Shown: one piece after another, positions 35,801 through 50,100 of the stretch
How the letters are laid out: every line of letters starts with the position of its first letter
Position numbering within the stretch: the stretch's first letter is position 1
From: Brachyhypopomus gauderio
Taxonomy: Eukaryota > Chordata > Actinopteri > Gymnotiformes > Hypopomidae
Length of the DNA stretch: 64,000 bases
Assembly (NCBI RefSeq): GCF_052324685.1
Contig: NC_135220.1
Span: forward strand, 24,098,823-24,162,822
Direction: 5' to 3'
Notes under the pieces: generated by a model
Database searches by the model: none
What the model was told of the DNA's origin: nothing
The model's input: only the letters and a program-made list of their open reading frames with translations
Translations under genes and position numbers: made by a program

Positions 35801-38800
35801 TTTCTTAGATCAGATCTTCTCCCAGCATACGATTACAAGACACTAGAATCAATTTCAGCATTTCAAAAGCCACTGGTATCTGGTAGGCAGCAATCTTAAA
35901 AGGCCCGTATCCCACAATTTTATTTTTATTTCATACTTCTCCTTGATATCGACGTATGTGGCTCTGTGTTCTATACACATCGTATTTATATGACCACAAA
36001 TCTCTCTTTATGACGTATAAATAAACAGGCTGTTTGTTACTGTACCTTTAAAAGACAGTTATAAGATAAAGGAGCTTTGTTCTGATTGGCTGCATAGCAT
36101 TGTACCTCAGTCAAAAAGCAACTACAGTATACGTTAGTGGGGCTACAGAGTTCATTAAAGCAAATCTTCCATGACAATGGCCCTTTAATATTTATCGTGG
36201 TGTCTAAATACATCCCCCTGAAGCAGAAGCCTTATTATAAGGAGTCATGCTGTTTCTTGACCACTCTGCTCTGTGCTTCATGCAGTGAGGTTTCACATTC
36301 AGATTAACAGTGAGAAGTCTCATGCATTTTGTGTCCTATAAGACCTTTTTGCGAAACAACTTAAGTCTGATTACACACACAAAAAAAAACAGACCACTCA
36401 GGGATACAGAGGGACAGAGGAAGTGTGAGTGTGCCTTAAAGGGAACCCCGGCTGGTAACACTTGTAAGCCTTAATATGCTGTAATTTATCTAAATTATTA
36501 AGACATGTTGTAAAAAAAAATTAAAAAGCAGCAGATTTATTCACAAATCAATGCTTTTATTCGAAATATTTGACATATGGGCGCAGCCATGTTTTCTGAC
36601 GCGCAATGCCTGCTGGGTAGATGACGTCAAATGGTTGCAGCGCGTTAAACTTGACTGCAGTTGGAAGGAGTTAATGTTAGTTAGCTGAGCTACCTTAAAG
36701 AAAACCATGCCACACTGTGTTGCCGTTGGATGTTATTTCCAGTCGAAAGGCAGTGGGAAGACTGATATTAGTCTTCACAGTTTTCGCAAAGATAAAAAGA
36801 GGAGAAAAATTTGGGAAGCAGCGTGTGGACGAACACAGCTACCAAAAGACCCGCGGCTCTGCTCTCTTCAGTCCCGATGCGTTTGAGTCATTCAGTAGAG
36901 CCCGACTGGTGAGAGAGCTGACGGGTGCTGTTGGTTTTAAACGTAGACTAAAACACAGTGCAGTGCCCACAGTTTTCCCACACAGAAAGTACAAAAGCCC
37001 CAGAATGTGGAGCGAGAACCGCACGAAGAAACGAAGACATCTGCTACTTTTTGTGATATTTTTGGGATATTACTTAATAATTTAGAGTAATTACACGATA
37101 TTAAGGCTTACATATGTTATCAGCCGGAGTTCCCTTTAACAAGGAGGGTTAAGCCCAAAGAAAGTTTCAGTACAACTGGTGATTTGATTAGAAGCAAAAA
37201 ATATATAAAAATTTAAAGAAAAACGATGGAAGTGCTGCTTCATATTTAACCCTACAGTTGGACAGAATCACCACAATGCCATCTTGGCTTGTCTAGTAAT
37301 GTCTAGAAATAGACATTATATAGAAATAGCAATGGAACTAAATGTAGTGAAATCTGGTTTATCTGTGGCTCCAATCCATTGTTTGTTAACAAACAGCTCT
37401 GCTTAACCCTCATGAATGTCTAGATTAGGGGTGTTTAAGATCCTGGAGGGCTTGAGTCCAGCAAAGTTTAATGATTGCTCTGTGATCCTGAGTGTTTAAA
37501 CAGGTCAATGACCATACCACACTGCTCTCTGGCTCTTTCGGACCAGGAAATGCCAGTGCTACATTATCTAATATTAGTTAAATGCTAAAGTCTATATTCA
37601 TTGTTATTTAATGGTGTTTGAACCAAATTCCAAAACAAATTTCTTATTTATTAATTCATTTATTTTGGCATCTTGCAGACCCAACCTGGAGCAAAGTACA
37701 CACGGTCATCTCACCGGAAGAAGGTGTGGTGATCAACACAGCACTTCCATAGGCTCTTACATGCTGCTTTGCTGGGAGCTTCAAAGAAGAATGATGTTTC
37801 ACTACACTGCGAAAATGGGCCAAAGAGAAAATGTTTCAGGATTAGATGGAAACTGCAGGAGCTTTTGCCCTTCCAACCTCGTGATCATAGAGAAATATTC
37901 ACTCTGGGTGATGGGAGGAAGACTAGCAGATGTTGTTAACAGGGAGGGTAGGTAATTCCTGCTAAAATCACCTCAAAGTTCACCACTAAAAAGTTACACT
38001 ATTAGAAAGAAGGGAGAAGAGACAGAAGGACGCACCTGTCTAATCTACTATGGGTTGAAATAATTTGGCAAATATGTGTGTTTGAAGGCGGAAAAAAACA
38101 TTTTAGATGGTTGTCTGGATAATTTATTCTGTGTAACTTACATCTTTGCCCAGAACACGCAGCTCAAACTGTGTTTCCTTGAAAAACACCTTTGTAATTC
38201 TTGGCCTGTAGAGTAACACAGTCAAATGTGTCAATTAAGGATAGTTTCATATTTCACAAAGTATTTAATATTTCAATTAATATATTTCAGAAAAAAAGAG
38301 CTTAAGACAAAAACGTATTAAGCTAATCTAGGCATACATTAACCAGAAAGTAAATTTATGCTATACTATATATAATATTCAAATATTATAGAAGCTAGTC
38401 AAGCCTAGATTAAAGTTCATCCAAATACAAACTGCATCAGTAAATGGACCTACCAGAAATACTTGCCAACTTGGGTTTTATTTTTGTAAACTACAACACC
38501 CACTGGTGTCAACCCAAGGAAATATTCAGACTGCTTCTCTCCCTAAAAAAAGAAATAAAACAAATACAAATACAATGAAAAATATAGAAACATAATATCA
38601 TTAAAGTAAATATGTATTGGCCCAGTTTCTACTCACATATACGGGATGAAGATCCACCCCATACATCTCCAGGGTTTTGGCAATACTTAAATAATTTATT
38701 TCTGCCTCAGAAGGTTTCTGACCCCTGCACAGAGAAGTTCACCCATCATGAACTGTTACTGAAATACAACTGTTTGGTCAGTTTCTTATCATGTGGCATG

Positions 38801-40524
38801 TTTCTTGTCTGTGGGGGATCCCGGTGTAACGCTTGAGTATTACACGCTAGGATTGTGACATGTCTTGCAATATAGTAAAAAAAATATAGGTGGCTATGGA
38901 CTGGCCTGTATTATATTACTCCAATCATTTATTTGGGGGGGGGGGGGGTGATCATGTAAATGTAATCTGTCAAAATGGAGACTAAACAGCTCAGGTGGGT
39001 CAGGACGTTCACAATGAAGGAAATTGCGTATTCTAGCCTTTTATGACATCAGTATCACAACGGCAACGATACAAGTATAAAACCCTCAAGACAAACAAAT
39101 GAAAAACGGTTATCAAATGGTAAATTGCGGAGCTACGTCCAATGTGATGGTGAATTCTAGTTGTGCGTCTGCAGAAAAAAAACAACTGTAAAATAATCGC
39201 ATCAGTAGTTTCACAACCTGCACATAAGACGTTTGTTCAAACTTGTTCTATGACTGCAAATCATTAACTCAATTCCTCTCAAAAAAGTAGGCTCTGACAT
39301 TTTTAGCATTCTTTCAAACATATTCAGGTAACTACCAGGCTGCAGAGGTGTGCCTTTCTATTACTGATTAACATGTATTCAAATATAGGTCATGCAGAAA
39401 AAAACTTTTGCTCCAAATAACAGAAACAGAAATACCCAGATTTCCTGCAACCATCATCTTTCACTCCATACTGAAGGCTCCATGGACCTACTTTCTTACC
39501 ACCACTGCTATAACATCGTTCACAGAAAGGACAGAAAGACCTGCACGTAGTCATGTCTCTTTATGAGGTTGCTCTTGTCTTAATCCACTCTTTTTGATTG
39601 GCTGTCATCTCATCACTCCTTAAAACAGCAGGTTAAGACAGATTGGGGCCACGGCAGGGCTACGGTATAATCTGTGTGTTCTTGGCGCGCGCACACATCC
39701 TGCTCCCGCCTCTGCTCCCCAATTCCCAGCATGCCCTCGGTCCCGGCAGGTTAGGTCATTTCCTCAGTGCATGTGTTCAGCGCGAATCCTCCTTCGAAGA
39801 GGAGACTGGTTCTGGGCACGCGGGGGATGGGCGTGGTGGCGGGATGATTACAGATGCCCTGTCACGAACGCAGAGTGGGCGGGGGAGTTATTTACTGTCC
39901 AGCGGGTTCCAGCGGGCTTCACTTGGCTCCAGCACACCACCGCGGTGAGGGAGTGGGAGATGCTGGAAACGAATACACAGAGTCTCCAGTTTCATGCGGG
40001 AGTCGTGTAAGGTACCGTGCAGACCTGAGAGTCAAACCTAGGCATCAATGCCTTTGACTCGACCTTTTCAATTCTACGACCCAACTCCGTCTTTTCCTCT
40101 GTATTTTCACTCCTCTTGTCTCTCCTCATTCATTTCTTCCCTACATCTTCCTCCGAACCTCCCACATCAAAACTTTCAAGGACTTAATCTGGCTGCGTCT
40201 CTCAATCTCATGACCCCGCCCTTCCCCCTGCCCCGTCATTCCTCCCCGCAGTCTCTAATGAAAGGTCTCGGCGAGAGATCGTGGCGCATCACTTCATCCA
40301 TCACTAAGACAGTGGAACCAGGAGGACTGAAAACCGCCCACCCACCCGCGGCTCTGATGTCTACTCTCACCAGCCAATCACTCGCCAACCACAGCCAATC
40401 AGCTCCTTCGCAGGGTGCTCAACAGGCAGCTCGCCAGCAATCATTCAAAACTGAAGGCAATTTAGAAAGCTGAAGCGGAAACGTGAGTACCAGCTGGACA
40501 ATGAACGTGACAGTCATGAATCCA

Positions 40525-40570
<46 letters not shown>

Positions 40571-40877
40571 CAGAGAAAACCGTGTCTCAAAGCAAGCATA
40601 TACTCAATCCGAACTTGAATACAACAAAACCCTCTGGTCATCACCATTGGACTGACTCATTATGTGTATCCATTAGTCACAGAGGACGTGACATGATGTC
40701 TTAAATACTTTGTGCCGTATACAGTACGGATGCTTTATAAATTTCTGATGCACCTGCCATATGGATTCAGGCACTGGGACTTCAGATCTTTAGCTATTTG
40801 CTTTGCTGGTATGAATAAATCTCTGTCATATAACTGTGAGCCTTATCATTGTTGGATCACAGAACTCACAGTCTCTC

Positions 40878-40908
<31 letters not shown>

Positions 40909-43900
40909 GTCTTTCTCTCTGTGTCTGTCTCTTCTAGCCTGTGCTCAATTATTAATTTAGTTCCCCTTTTCCCCATGTTAGTGGTATATCCTAGACCCTT
41001 CCACACACATCACCTCAATCCCTGTGATCACACCATTGCAGAAACATCCCCGTCACCTAATTATGCGATGGTAAAGCCCTGGCTAATCATTGTTTCCACT
41101 AAAACCTCAGTGCTCCACACCCATGTGAGACCATCCATGCCACGAACATTCTTCAACCTTTCCTGCTGGCACGTGACCCGGCTCGTTCCACACATCCCAA
41201 TCTCAGAGGGCTGACTGTCCTTCCGGAACGGTCGTCCGGCAGCTGTAGAGATGAATTCCCACTGTCCTTTGGACAACATTCCAAACCACACGGCGTTCCC
41301 ATGGTGAGCCAGCTGACACCCCCCTACACTCTGCCCATTCTTTCATCCAAAGTAAAACTAACAAAAAATTGAGAGGGAAAATTAAAGGGTGCCATTTTCT
41401 GAGGTGGAAGCTTATGGCGACATTCTGTAAAATGGGAGTAGTAAACACGGTAAATTCATGTTAGGTCAGTGTAGGTGCTGCTGGGGTGATTAAGTCTGCA
41501 CGGAGCCCCAATTATATAATGGGTTTTTTTTTGCTCTTTAGATCACATTTATAATCCATGTAAGGAGGGATTCAGGGAATCTGTCTTATTCAGACCATTT
41601 CCATAGATAAAGAGCTTATAATCTCTAATGAGCAGGATTAAGAATTATGACATTCATTATTAACACTCCTTATTAAGAGTGTTGTATGGAGCAGGACAAA
41701 AGTTAAAGGGCTTTTATCTTACACGAGAGTCTTGTGAATCTGCTCAACGGCATTCTCCAAGTCTTCCTTTTGGTCTGGAACAAAGCGATACTCTGACACG
41801 TAGCCTGGCATATGCCTGTATGGATCATAATCTCCCAGCTCAGCTGATGAAAAAGGAAAGGCAAGCATACACACACACACACACACACTCTCTCTCTTTA
41901 GGATCTTAATGTTTATAGTCACAAGCCACACACTTTGCATAAACATGGCAGACATTTAATAGACTGCCTCCTGATGTCCAGCCAGAGAGGACGTGTTTTA
42001 ATGGAAAATCTTCACAGATGTCAAACTCACACTGGACAGCCAGAGCAGCCATGCGTGCACTGGTACTGGAGGGACACGGAACCCGTCCTTGCAGCACGTC
42101 CTGCTTCACCTGAAGAAAGAACTGGTACCTAACAAGACAATTGGGCCACATCAGTCACACATGCTGTCTGTACGACTGTGTAATGACATACATAAAGCCT
42201 TAACCAAAATTCACCATGTTTGTCTGATTCCTGACGCCAAATGCACTACGGTACATGGTATGGAGCATGCAATTCTCCCATTCACTCTAAGCATTATCAG
42301 ACACTCCCATTCCCTCTAAGCATTATCAGACATTAACGCACCTTGTAATTTCCTCTTTCAGTTTACAAGGATCTTCTGCATAAAATTTAACCCCGAAGTA
42401 GAGGGTGTATGGAGGACCAGCTGTAAAATGACCGATAAGACAGACATGAGATTTTGCATCTTTTGCACCCTGAAATTACTGCATATACATGTTTCCATCA
42501 TATAATGGCCACCCATAAGCCTAAATATTATTTCAGTACTTGGCAGCAATCAGTAGTTAAATAAAGTAAGATCATTTTTAATAATTTGTGTAATTGGTTT
42601 ATTGATTTTAATCACAATTTAATGCACTTGTTTTTAAATAAGAACATAGCAATTGTTTTGGCCAATTTATTTATATCTATTTCCAATTATAATCACACAG
42701 ATAGACACACAAAAGCCAATGCAATCAAGTTCTTAATTACTTAAAGCCAGCAGGGTCTGAAGTGGTTCATTAAAAAGATCAGGAGAAGTGTTATTTTAAT
42801 CAAGAGGTCGTTATGGAAAATAACTGCACAATTTCATGCTGGGATAATCAATTTCTAATCAGCAGAGACAGATGAGTAATGATTAGGTCAGAACATTTTC
42901 CTGCCGGACACGGAGGTACATCCAGCCGAACAGTGGTGGTACTCGATTCATCACCAGCGATATCTCCTCTACGGCAAGAAAGACAGGCCACACTTACTTG
43001 TTATCAGATCTTTGTGTTCAGCGAGGGTTTTCGTTGGATCCAACCAATACTGCAAAACCATACAGGAAGATATATTAGAATGGTTTTAGCCCAGCGTGGT
43101 GTGCAAAGTTGTCCTTGGGCATTTACCAAGATCAAAAGGGAACACGCACTTTATTAAACTGTGAAGTGCTACACTGAGAAGACTTTTAGGCTCCTCGAGA
43201 TGTTCAGTCATGCAAACGGCAGCAAAATATGAAGCCAATTAAACTGGACTGTAAAACCGGCTTGTTAAAAAAAATCGGGCAAGAGGCAATTCTGCCTCCA
43301 TCAATAAAACATGAAGCAGGGCGGGTTGCGGCATGTAGCCGCCGAAAGAAGCGCTCGCGACTTGACTTCGATTAGCAGCGCGGGACGCAGACTTCGCGTG
43401 ACGCTTCCTATACTCCGTCGTGTCGAGAGATCGAGTGTGAATATCATAGGCTGACTAGACACTTTGTGGTTCGTTCCTACATCTTCTGTTGTCGTCCGCT
43501 TGAACGCAACGGCCTCGTGATATACTAATTTTAAGGCAGAGGAGTTGACTCATTTGAGAGGGCCGCCTGGTTTTTGTGTCGGTCACATAAGTCATATTCC
43601 ATGCCTTCTCTCTTCAATTAATAAAGCAGCACACCATGCTCACACATTTATCATGTTTATGCATTTGAGAATTGTATAAAACGGGCTGTTTTTATAGATT
43701 TTGACTGTGCAATTCAATTAATTCAAGCTATTAATTGAATTATGCTTAATTCATAGTATGGCTCATTCATAAAGAAATAGCGAATGCAGTATTGCTTATG
43801 TAGGTTTGGATCACGGTTATATACCAAGTCTTTACTTGTACTCAGAGCTTTTTATGTAAATGAAGGTGCCTAAAATAATTTGTCAGTAAATCAAGTTAAA

Positions 43901-46900
43901 GAACAACCATAGGGATTCTCAAAACCCCAACACCCTGAGGAACAGAAACACACAAACACACAAGGTGAAACATCTGTGTACAGAGGGAGGCCAATTAGTA
44001 CTGGACATGATCAAATTAGAATAAGTTAATTGAATTGGCCAGTCTTATCTAATAATCACACAGCTGCAGCTGTTTTTTATAGTACATGCTGATTTATGCA
44101 AATGAGAGCCTTTGGACTGTTGCTTGGCATCAGTTCTGCCAATTAAGGCAAAAAGAGATGATTTTTCATAGTATGATCCAGCACTAAAAACCAAACCATA
44201 CTGCCTTTGCACAGATAATGTTTGGAGCAAATGTTATTGGCAGACGCTGTGTGAGTGCAGGGGAGCTCTTAGACATCCTGTGATGTCACTTCCAGGCCCG
44301 TTGAGTCTTGCTGGGGCCCGGGACAAGAAAGATTCATGTACCCCCCCCCCTCCCCTCAGCGCGAGGGTTCGCGCGAAAATGACGTAATCGCAGTGGCTCC
44401 GCCCGCGCGCTGTCGGTTCGCGAGGTCGTGCACCTCTCGAATTTTGTAACTTCGCGCGCGCCGCGCTTCAGCGCAATGAACAAAGTTGTTTGTAGGGTTC
44501 ATACACCTTTATAAGGTGGAATTAAAGCACGTGTACATCACTTTAAAGGTCCATTTCAATATTTTCCAGCACGTTAAACTTAATTAAGTTAAATATTTAT
44601 ACATATACTCGAAATGATTCGAAATAATTCGCTTTTTATCACATTATTTAATGGTTGCTTATTTTCAAAACGCCCAATCTTAACGTCTTCACGAGAACTG
44701 TTCAGTCAGACAGCTATTTGTTGTGAAACGAAGTAGTTACAATTTCAAGCATTTTCAAGTACTTTACCCTAAATTCCAGCACTTTTCAAACCTGGAACAC
44801 AATGCAACTTTAAAATTCGTCAGGTAAATGTTTTCCTTTCTTTTCTGCGCTCCAGATTTCTGTATTTACTTTAACTATCCACCACTGTATTTCCCGCTGT
44901 TGGGCGGATACCGGCCGGCTACAGTCGGTGCTGGATCAAACCATTTTCCAGTGGGAGGCGGGGGTGTATGCACTTAATGGAAAATATGCAGATAGGTAAA
45001 AAACATATATATTTGAGCCATTGAGCTTATTATGAGTACATAATTTTATATTAATGAAAGATTAAGATTATTTAAAAATTATAGACTTTAAATAAAAAAT
45101 AAATTGCTGGGCTCTTTGATGGGCCCCCCTGGCCCTAGGGCCCGGGACAACAGACCCGGTTGTCCCCCCCTGTCGACGGGGCTGATCACTTCATATACCT
45201 AACAGGAAGGGAGAAACACATCCAGCTCATATATAACAGGAGATTTGTGTCTGAATTAATGCAGAGTCTCTTCATTCCATATCAAGTAACAGAGCTATGA
45301 GACAGGATCACATGAAAATCACATCTGTCAAAAAGAAGTTAGCACAATACTCCCCCATTTAGTCATTTTTAATCACCACTTTAGAAGTTGATATATTTAC
45401 ACAGTGCATACCTCTCGCCAATTATTGGATTGGCAATAAATACAAGCTTGGGGGACAGACCCCAAAAGTCAAAAGGACCTCTGAAATTTCTGGAAAGAAA
45501 TTATGAGAAGACTATTGCTGTGTTTGTTTTATGGCTTCTCCGATAACCCGGGGCAGCATTCGTTCCCTGGGGCAAACACAGCAGTTCTCCACCTCTTAAA
45601 ACACCTTTCATAATGTGTTCGGTTCTTTGGAGGCCATCTCACAGAACCTTAAAGCCTCAGAAAAGAGTCGACAATCTCCCGGACCTGTGCCGATGTCCAT
45701 AGGGGCCCTGAGAAGTGTGTAAGAGGTACTCACGGTTTGATGGCCGCGGTCACAGTAGCGCAGCCCGAAGTAGTCGTTCTCCAGCAGGTTCACGTGGCTA
45801 CACACATAGTCCAGCACCATAGAGCCCTTGGTGGATTTCTGTGGGGGAAAAGTGGTAGAAAACAATGCAATCCTGACCTCTTGTAGTCAAATAATCAAAC
45901 AGTCAAACAGTGATTAACTGCTGCTACACCTGTCTCAGCCCTGCAATGTCAGTAAGCTAAAACATTCTAAAGTTAACTCATTCCACAAGCTAAAGTATTT
46001 GTTACTGACCACCTCAGTGTAACATCAAGCAATGAGGATGGCTGATCAGGAAGTGCATTTTGGGTTTCCTCTTTGGGGAGCAGTATCTATCCATTGATTG
46101 TCCATTTCACTCTTACAGATCATCTGACATGGGAGAGGGCCTCTAGCTTCAGTTTGTGAAGAAGCATTCAACTCATCCACAATGATCAACAACCTCTGCT
46201 CAGACCAACAATGTTAAAGACCAAAGATGAAGAAGGCATACTTTTACCTTGTGACTAACATTGCTGAATATTTACCTTCCATAATAAATAAGAATGGGTT
46301 TAAAATAATAATGTTTACTTCAGAAATGTGATGAACTGACTAAACTGAGGCAATTTTGAATATGACAGCAAAATATAACTGATCATACTTGCTATCTTGT
46401 GTTATTGAGTTCTCTGGGCATCCATTATTTTTTGCCTGTGTGAATATGTTTTCTGTAAATCGTAAACAAATCCCACACAAAGCTCACGTCCCAGCTTAAC
46501 AGACAGTGATCGTGGATGTGCTGTCAGATGCTTTGCAGATGTCTCTGTGGTTTTGTCTGGAAGGGCATTTGTGATTGTTCCGCCCTCCTGCTACTGGGTT
46601 ATGAAACATTAATATAACAAGTATGAATGTTTCCTTTTTAATGTCAGGATCTGCCGCACGACATACTCCACGTTTACTGATTCTCTCACTGAAAAGGGAA
46701 GATGCAGTCACTAGACATGACAGCTTATGCACTACACCTTGTTTGACACTTGTGAGGTAACGTTTCTCTTACAGACCCAACGATCACTTAGGAACATGCA
46801 AACATATTGCTGATGAATACTTAGGTCTGCAGAAAATTACACATTTTTGATATTTGACATTTTAATATAGCCTTATGTTGCAATTCAGTCCTGTCAACCA

Positions 46901-47082
46901 AAGGTCTTAATTAAAGGATGTCATAAATCTATGATGTCAGATAGCAATAAATCTTTTTGTGTGTTGTCTGTGCTGTTGTACAGCTCACACTTATGACACA
47001 TGTTGAGTCAAATGACACAACCTTTGATGGGACTGAGAGGAACCTGAACTGTGGCTAGTATTTCTGCCTGGAGCAGTACTTA

Positions 47083-47152
<70 letters not shown>

Positions 47153-50100
47153 GACTATCTTCAACTGCGCCACAATGTGTCACTCCAGCTCAAATTACTC
47201 ACTCAGGAGGAAAACTTCAGAGATGACTCAAAACCCATAGATCATCAATTAATCATGCAGAATCAGTCTGCACAGCCATCAGTGATTCTCTGCAGAAAAT
47301 ACTCAGGGGATCGTTAATTGTTCACATTGAAAACTGTGCACCATTTGTGCAAGAAGATTTTTTACCAGCTATTCTAGCCATGTGGCCAAACTTTGAGTGC
47401 TACACCAGTTGTAACTGAATCCCCAGGATTTCAGTATTCCCAAAGGCCATCACAAAAGTAGTATAGTCTTCAGCCACCTCAGTTACTATGAAATACTGTA
47501 ACTAGAGTTGTTGGCCATCTCTGCTGTCAGTCAGGTAACTCAACCCCAACGATGCCCTGCGGGGGCACAGCTCTGGAAGTGAGATTTTGCCAAGGCACCA
47601 GTGTGTGAGGAGGAACCGTGGTGAAACTGGCACAGGGTCCAGCCGGGAAAAGCGCTGCAGGTCCCGTTATGTGTTGGTAGAGCTCCTCCAGAAACCTTTG
47701 CATGCATTCCCGCCATATTTCCCTCCTTGATAAGATACTGCGGATGGTCAGGGTGGAACCATTAAAATAACACTGGTGAGAGAAGCACGAAGAGGAAATG
47801 AGGTTTCCGAGTATTTAGCGACTGTGTTTACCCTCTCCTGCTGTCGTCAGAGGGAACTGCTTGTTATAGGAGAAGGTCAGTTGGCTCTTGCAAAAGCTGA
47901 AGGCTATATTAGTCATTAAACTAACCTATATGAAATAAACATTTAAACTGGATGGTTTTCTCCTGGAAACCATTGTTGGGCACAATTTATTTTTCTCAAA
48001 AGTATGATAGTTCTTAAACCTCAGTCTCAAATAATAAACATACAAAGGAAATGTGTGGACAGAGATGGATTTCAGCAGTAAATTTTAATGGTGTAGCATT
48101 TTTAATGAAGGTCCAGGTCAGAGGTTAGAGATGGAGGATGTGAGAGGAAAGGTTTTTTTTGGATTCCCAAAACAGAAACAAACATTGCATTATAGGGTGG
48201 ATTGTGAAATAATTTTCTCCATGCAGAATATGAAAAAGGCCTGTTACATAAATTATTGCAATTAAGCCATACACATTAAAATCTGTTAAAGCTGTTTCTC
48301 AAACTATGAACTGAACCTAAAAGACTGTTGTAATACAGCTGCCTTTGAATCTATTTGCTGCAATCAATACGACGAATTAGCGAAAGGCCAGTTATTGAGA
48401 CACATAAAAGAAAAAAAGGTTATATATTGATCTCTGGGGTAAAGCTGAACCATACAGTACCTTAATTGTGGTATTACGTGCCAGGTGTGCAAGGCAGATT
48501 AGCTAATTACAACAACCCTCCTGCAGCTAAACTCGCATGCTTGAGCCGAACAACTTTACACAGGATAACCTTGCCCCCACATGGATAAGTCATACGACAC
48601 CGAGCCTAATCCGCTGTCTTTTAAACTTTCTTTTTCACTTACAGGTGCCTGGGCAGGTCATGATGTGGCTGAATGTTTCCCCTCTGTTTCCCCATGTGCC
48701 AATGGGTTTTAAATAGAGCTCATTTGTATTTGTTTGCTTCCACCCATCCACATAAGAGATTAGCCAGATGTTGCTCGGTAACCATGCTCCGCCCCTTCTA
48801 CCACAGCTGGCTCAGCTAAGCTCACAAGGAACACTGTGATACTCTCACTACAACTTTAAGGAGATTTACGCTCATTGGGAATATGGGTCATTGTTTCATT
48901 GTAATTGCCCTGGGAGACAGTGAAACAACACCTGCACCGATATACTAGTATACTTTATACAACCAACAACACCTTTCAACAATATGTGAGAAATATGACC
49001 CAGACAACGCTAGGGAGTGTGTTTGTTAATGTGTCTGGAATCCAACAGGCAGCTTTTACTGATCGTGTGAGAGTGTGGTTAGGTCGTTATGTGTGGTTGT
49101 GGTTACAGAGATTCATTTAAGGTGTTCTTCGAAACATTTAACTCCCTTTACCATGCTTCACTGTCCCCATGGCAACAGGGTCATCACATGATGGGATCTG
49201 GCCATCTGCTGCTGTAGGCTGTATGGGTGTGGCAACAATCGGCGATTTTGCAGACTGTGCTCTCCACTGGCACATTAACTCTGGGTGTGTATGTGTGTGT
49301 GTTTTCGCATCACTGAATGCAAGAGGGTGGTGAATTTGGGTGTGTGTGTTGTGGAGGGTTCCTCGATAGCAGATGTTTCGCTGACACAGACGCTGTCTCC
49401 CAGTGAATATGTCTGCTGCCTCAACCCACTTGGACCGACTACTGGCGAGGTCAGCAGCCACGATGGCCCCATTATGTGTCTGATGATCACAATGAGCTGC
49501 AGTTCCCCCCACTTCCCTTTCCCACCATCTTTTGGTCACCGCTGGAAACCATCCAGATGCATGAAACCATCCCAACAGGTCAATCCTAGGCCCTCCCAGT
49601 TTCCATAGTTACCAGGCAATACACAAAGCTCTTGAAATAAGGGCAGTTCAGAGGTCCTAGCAATAAACCACACATTTCCATGTTAGGACTGTTTCAGATT
49701 TTAGAGGTTTCACTCAAATTGTTGTGTGGATGGTTATAAGCATGTATAAAATGTTACCTGACCATATATAAGTAAATTAAACATTACATTTTACATTAAA
49801 TATGTTGCCCAGAAAGGCACTAGAAAAACACTGTAGGCATGGGTAAGCAAAGGGTGCGGATCACTTGGCAATATAACCAGAGAAGCGTGGGGTGAACGCG
49901 GCCACGGAGATGTATGTATGCGTACAAAACACCCCAGCAGCGCGTGAAGCTCCGGTAGAAGGCTGCAGAAAGCCGCAGAAACTACTCCCGGTAGCTCACA
50001 TTCCCAGCAATAACAATACTATCAGACTCGATTTAAACACGTTAAACAGAATAGAAGCTAGCTCGAGGGTGAAAGTGGATGAACAAATAAATTGACGAAG

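Noticed and set aside
40048..40473. 141-codon open frame inside an epb41l4a intron
   Set aside because: Low-complexity Ser/Pro/Leu composition without a recognisable domain; looks like GC-driven chance.
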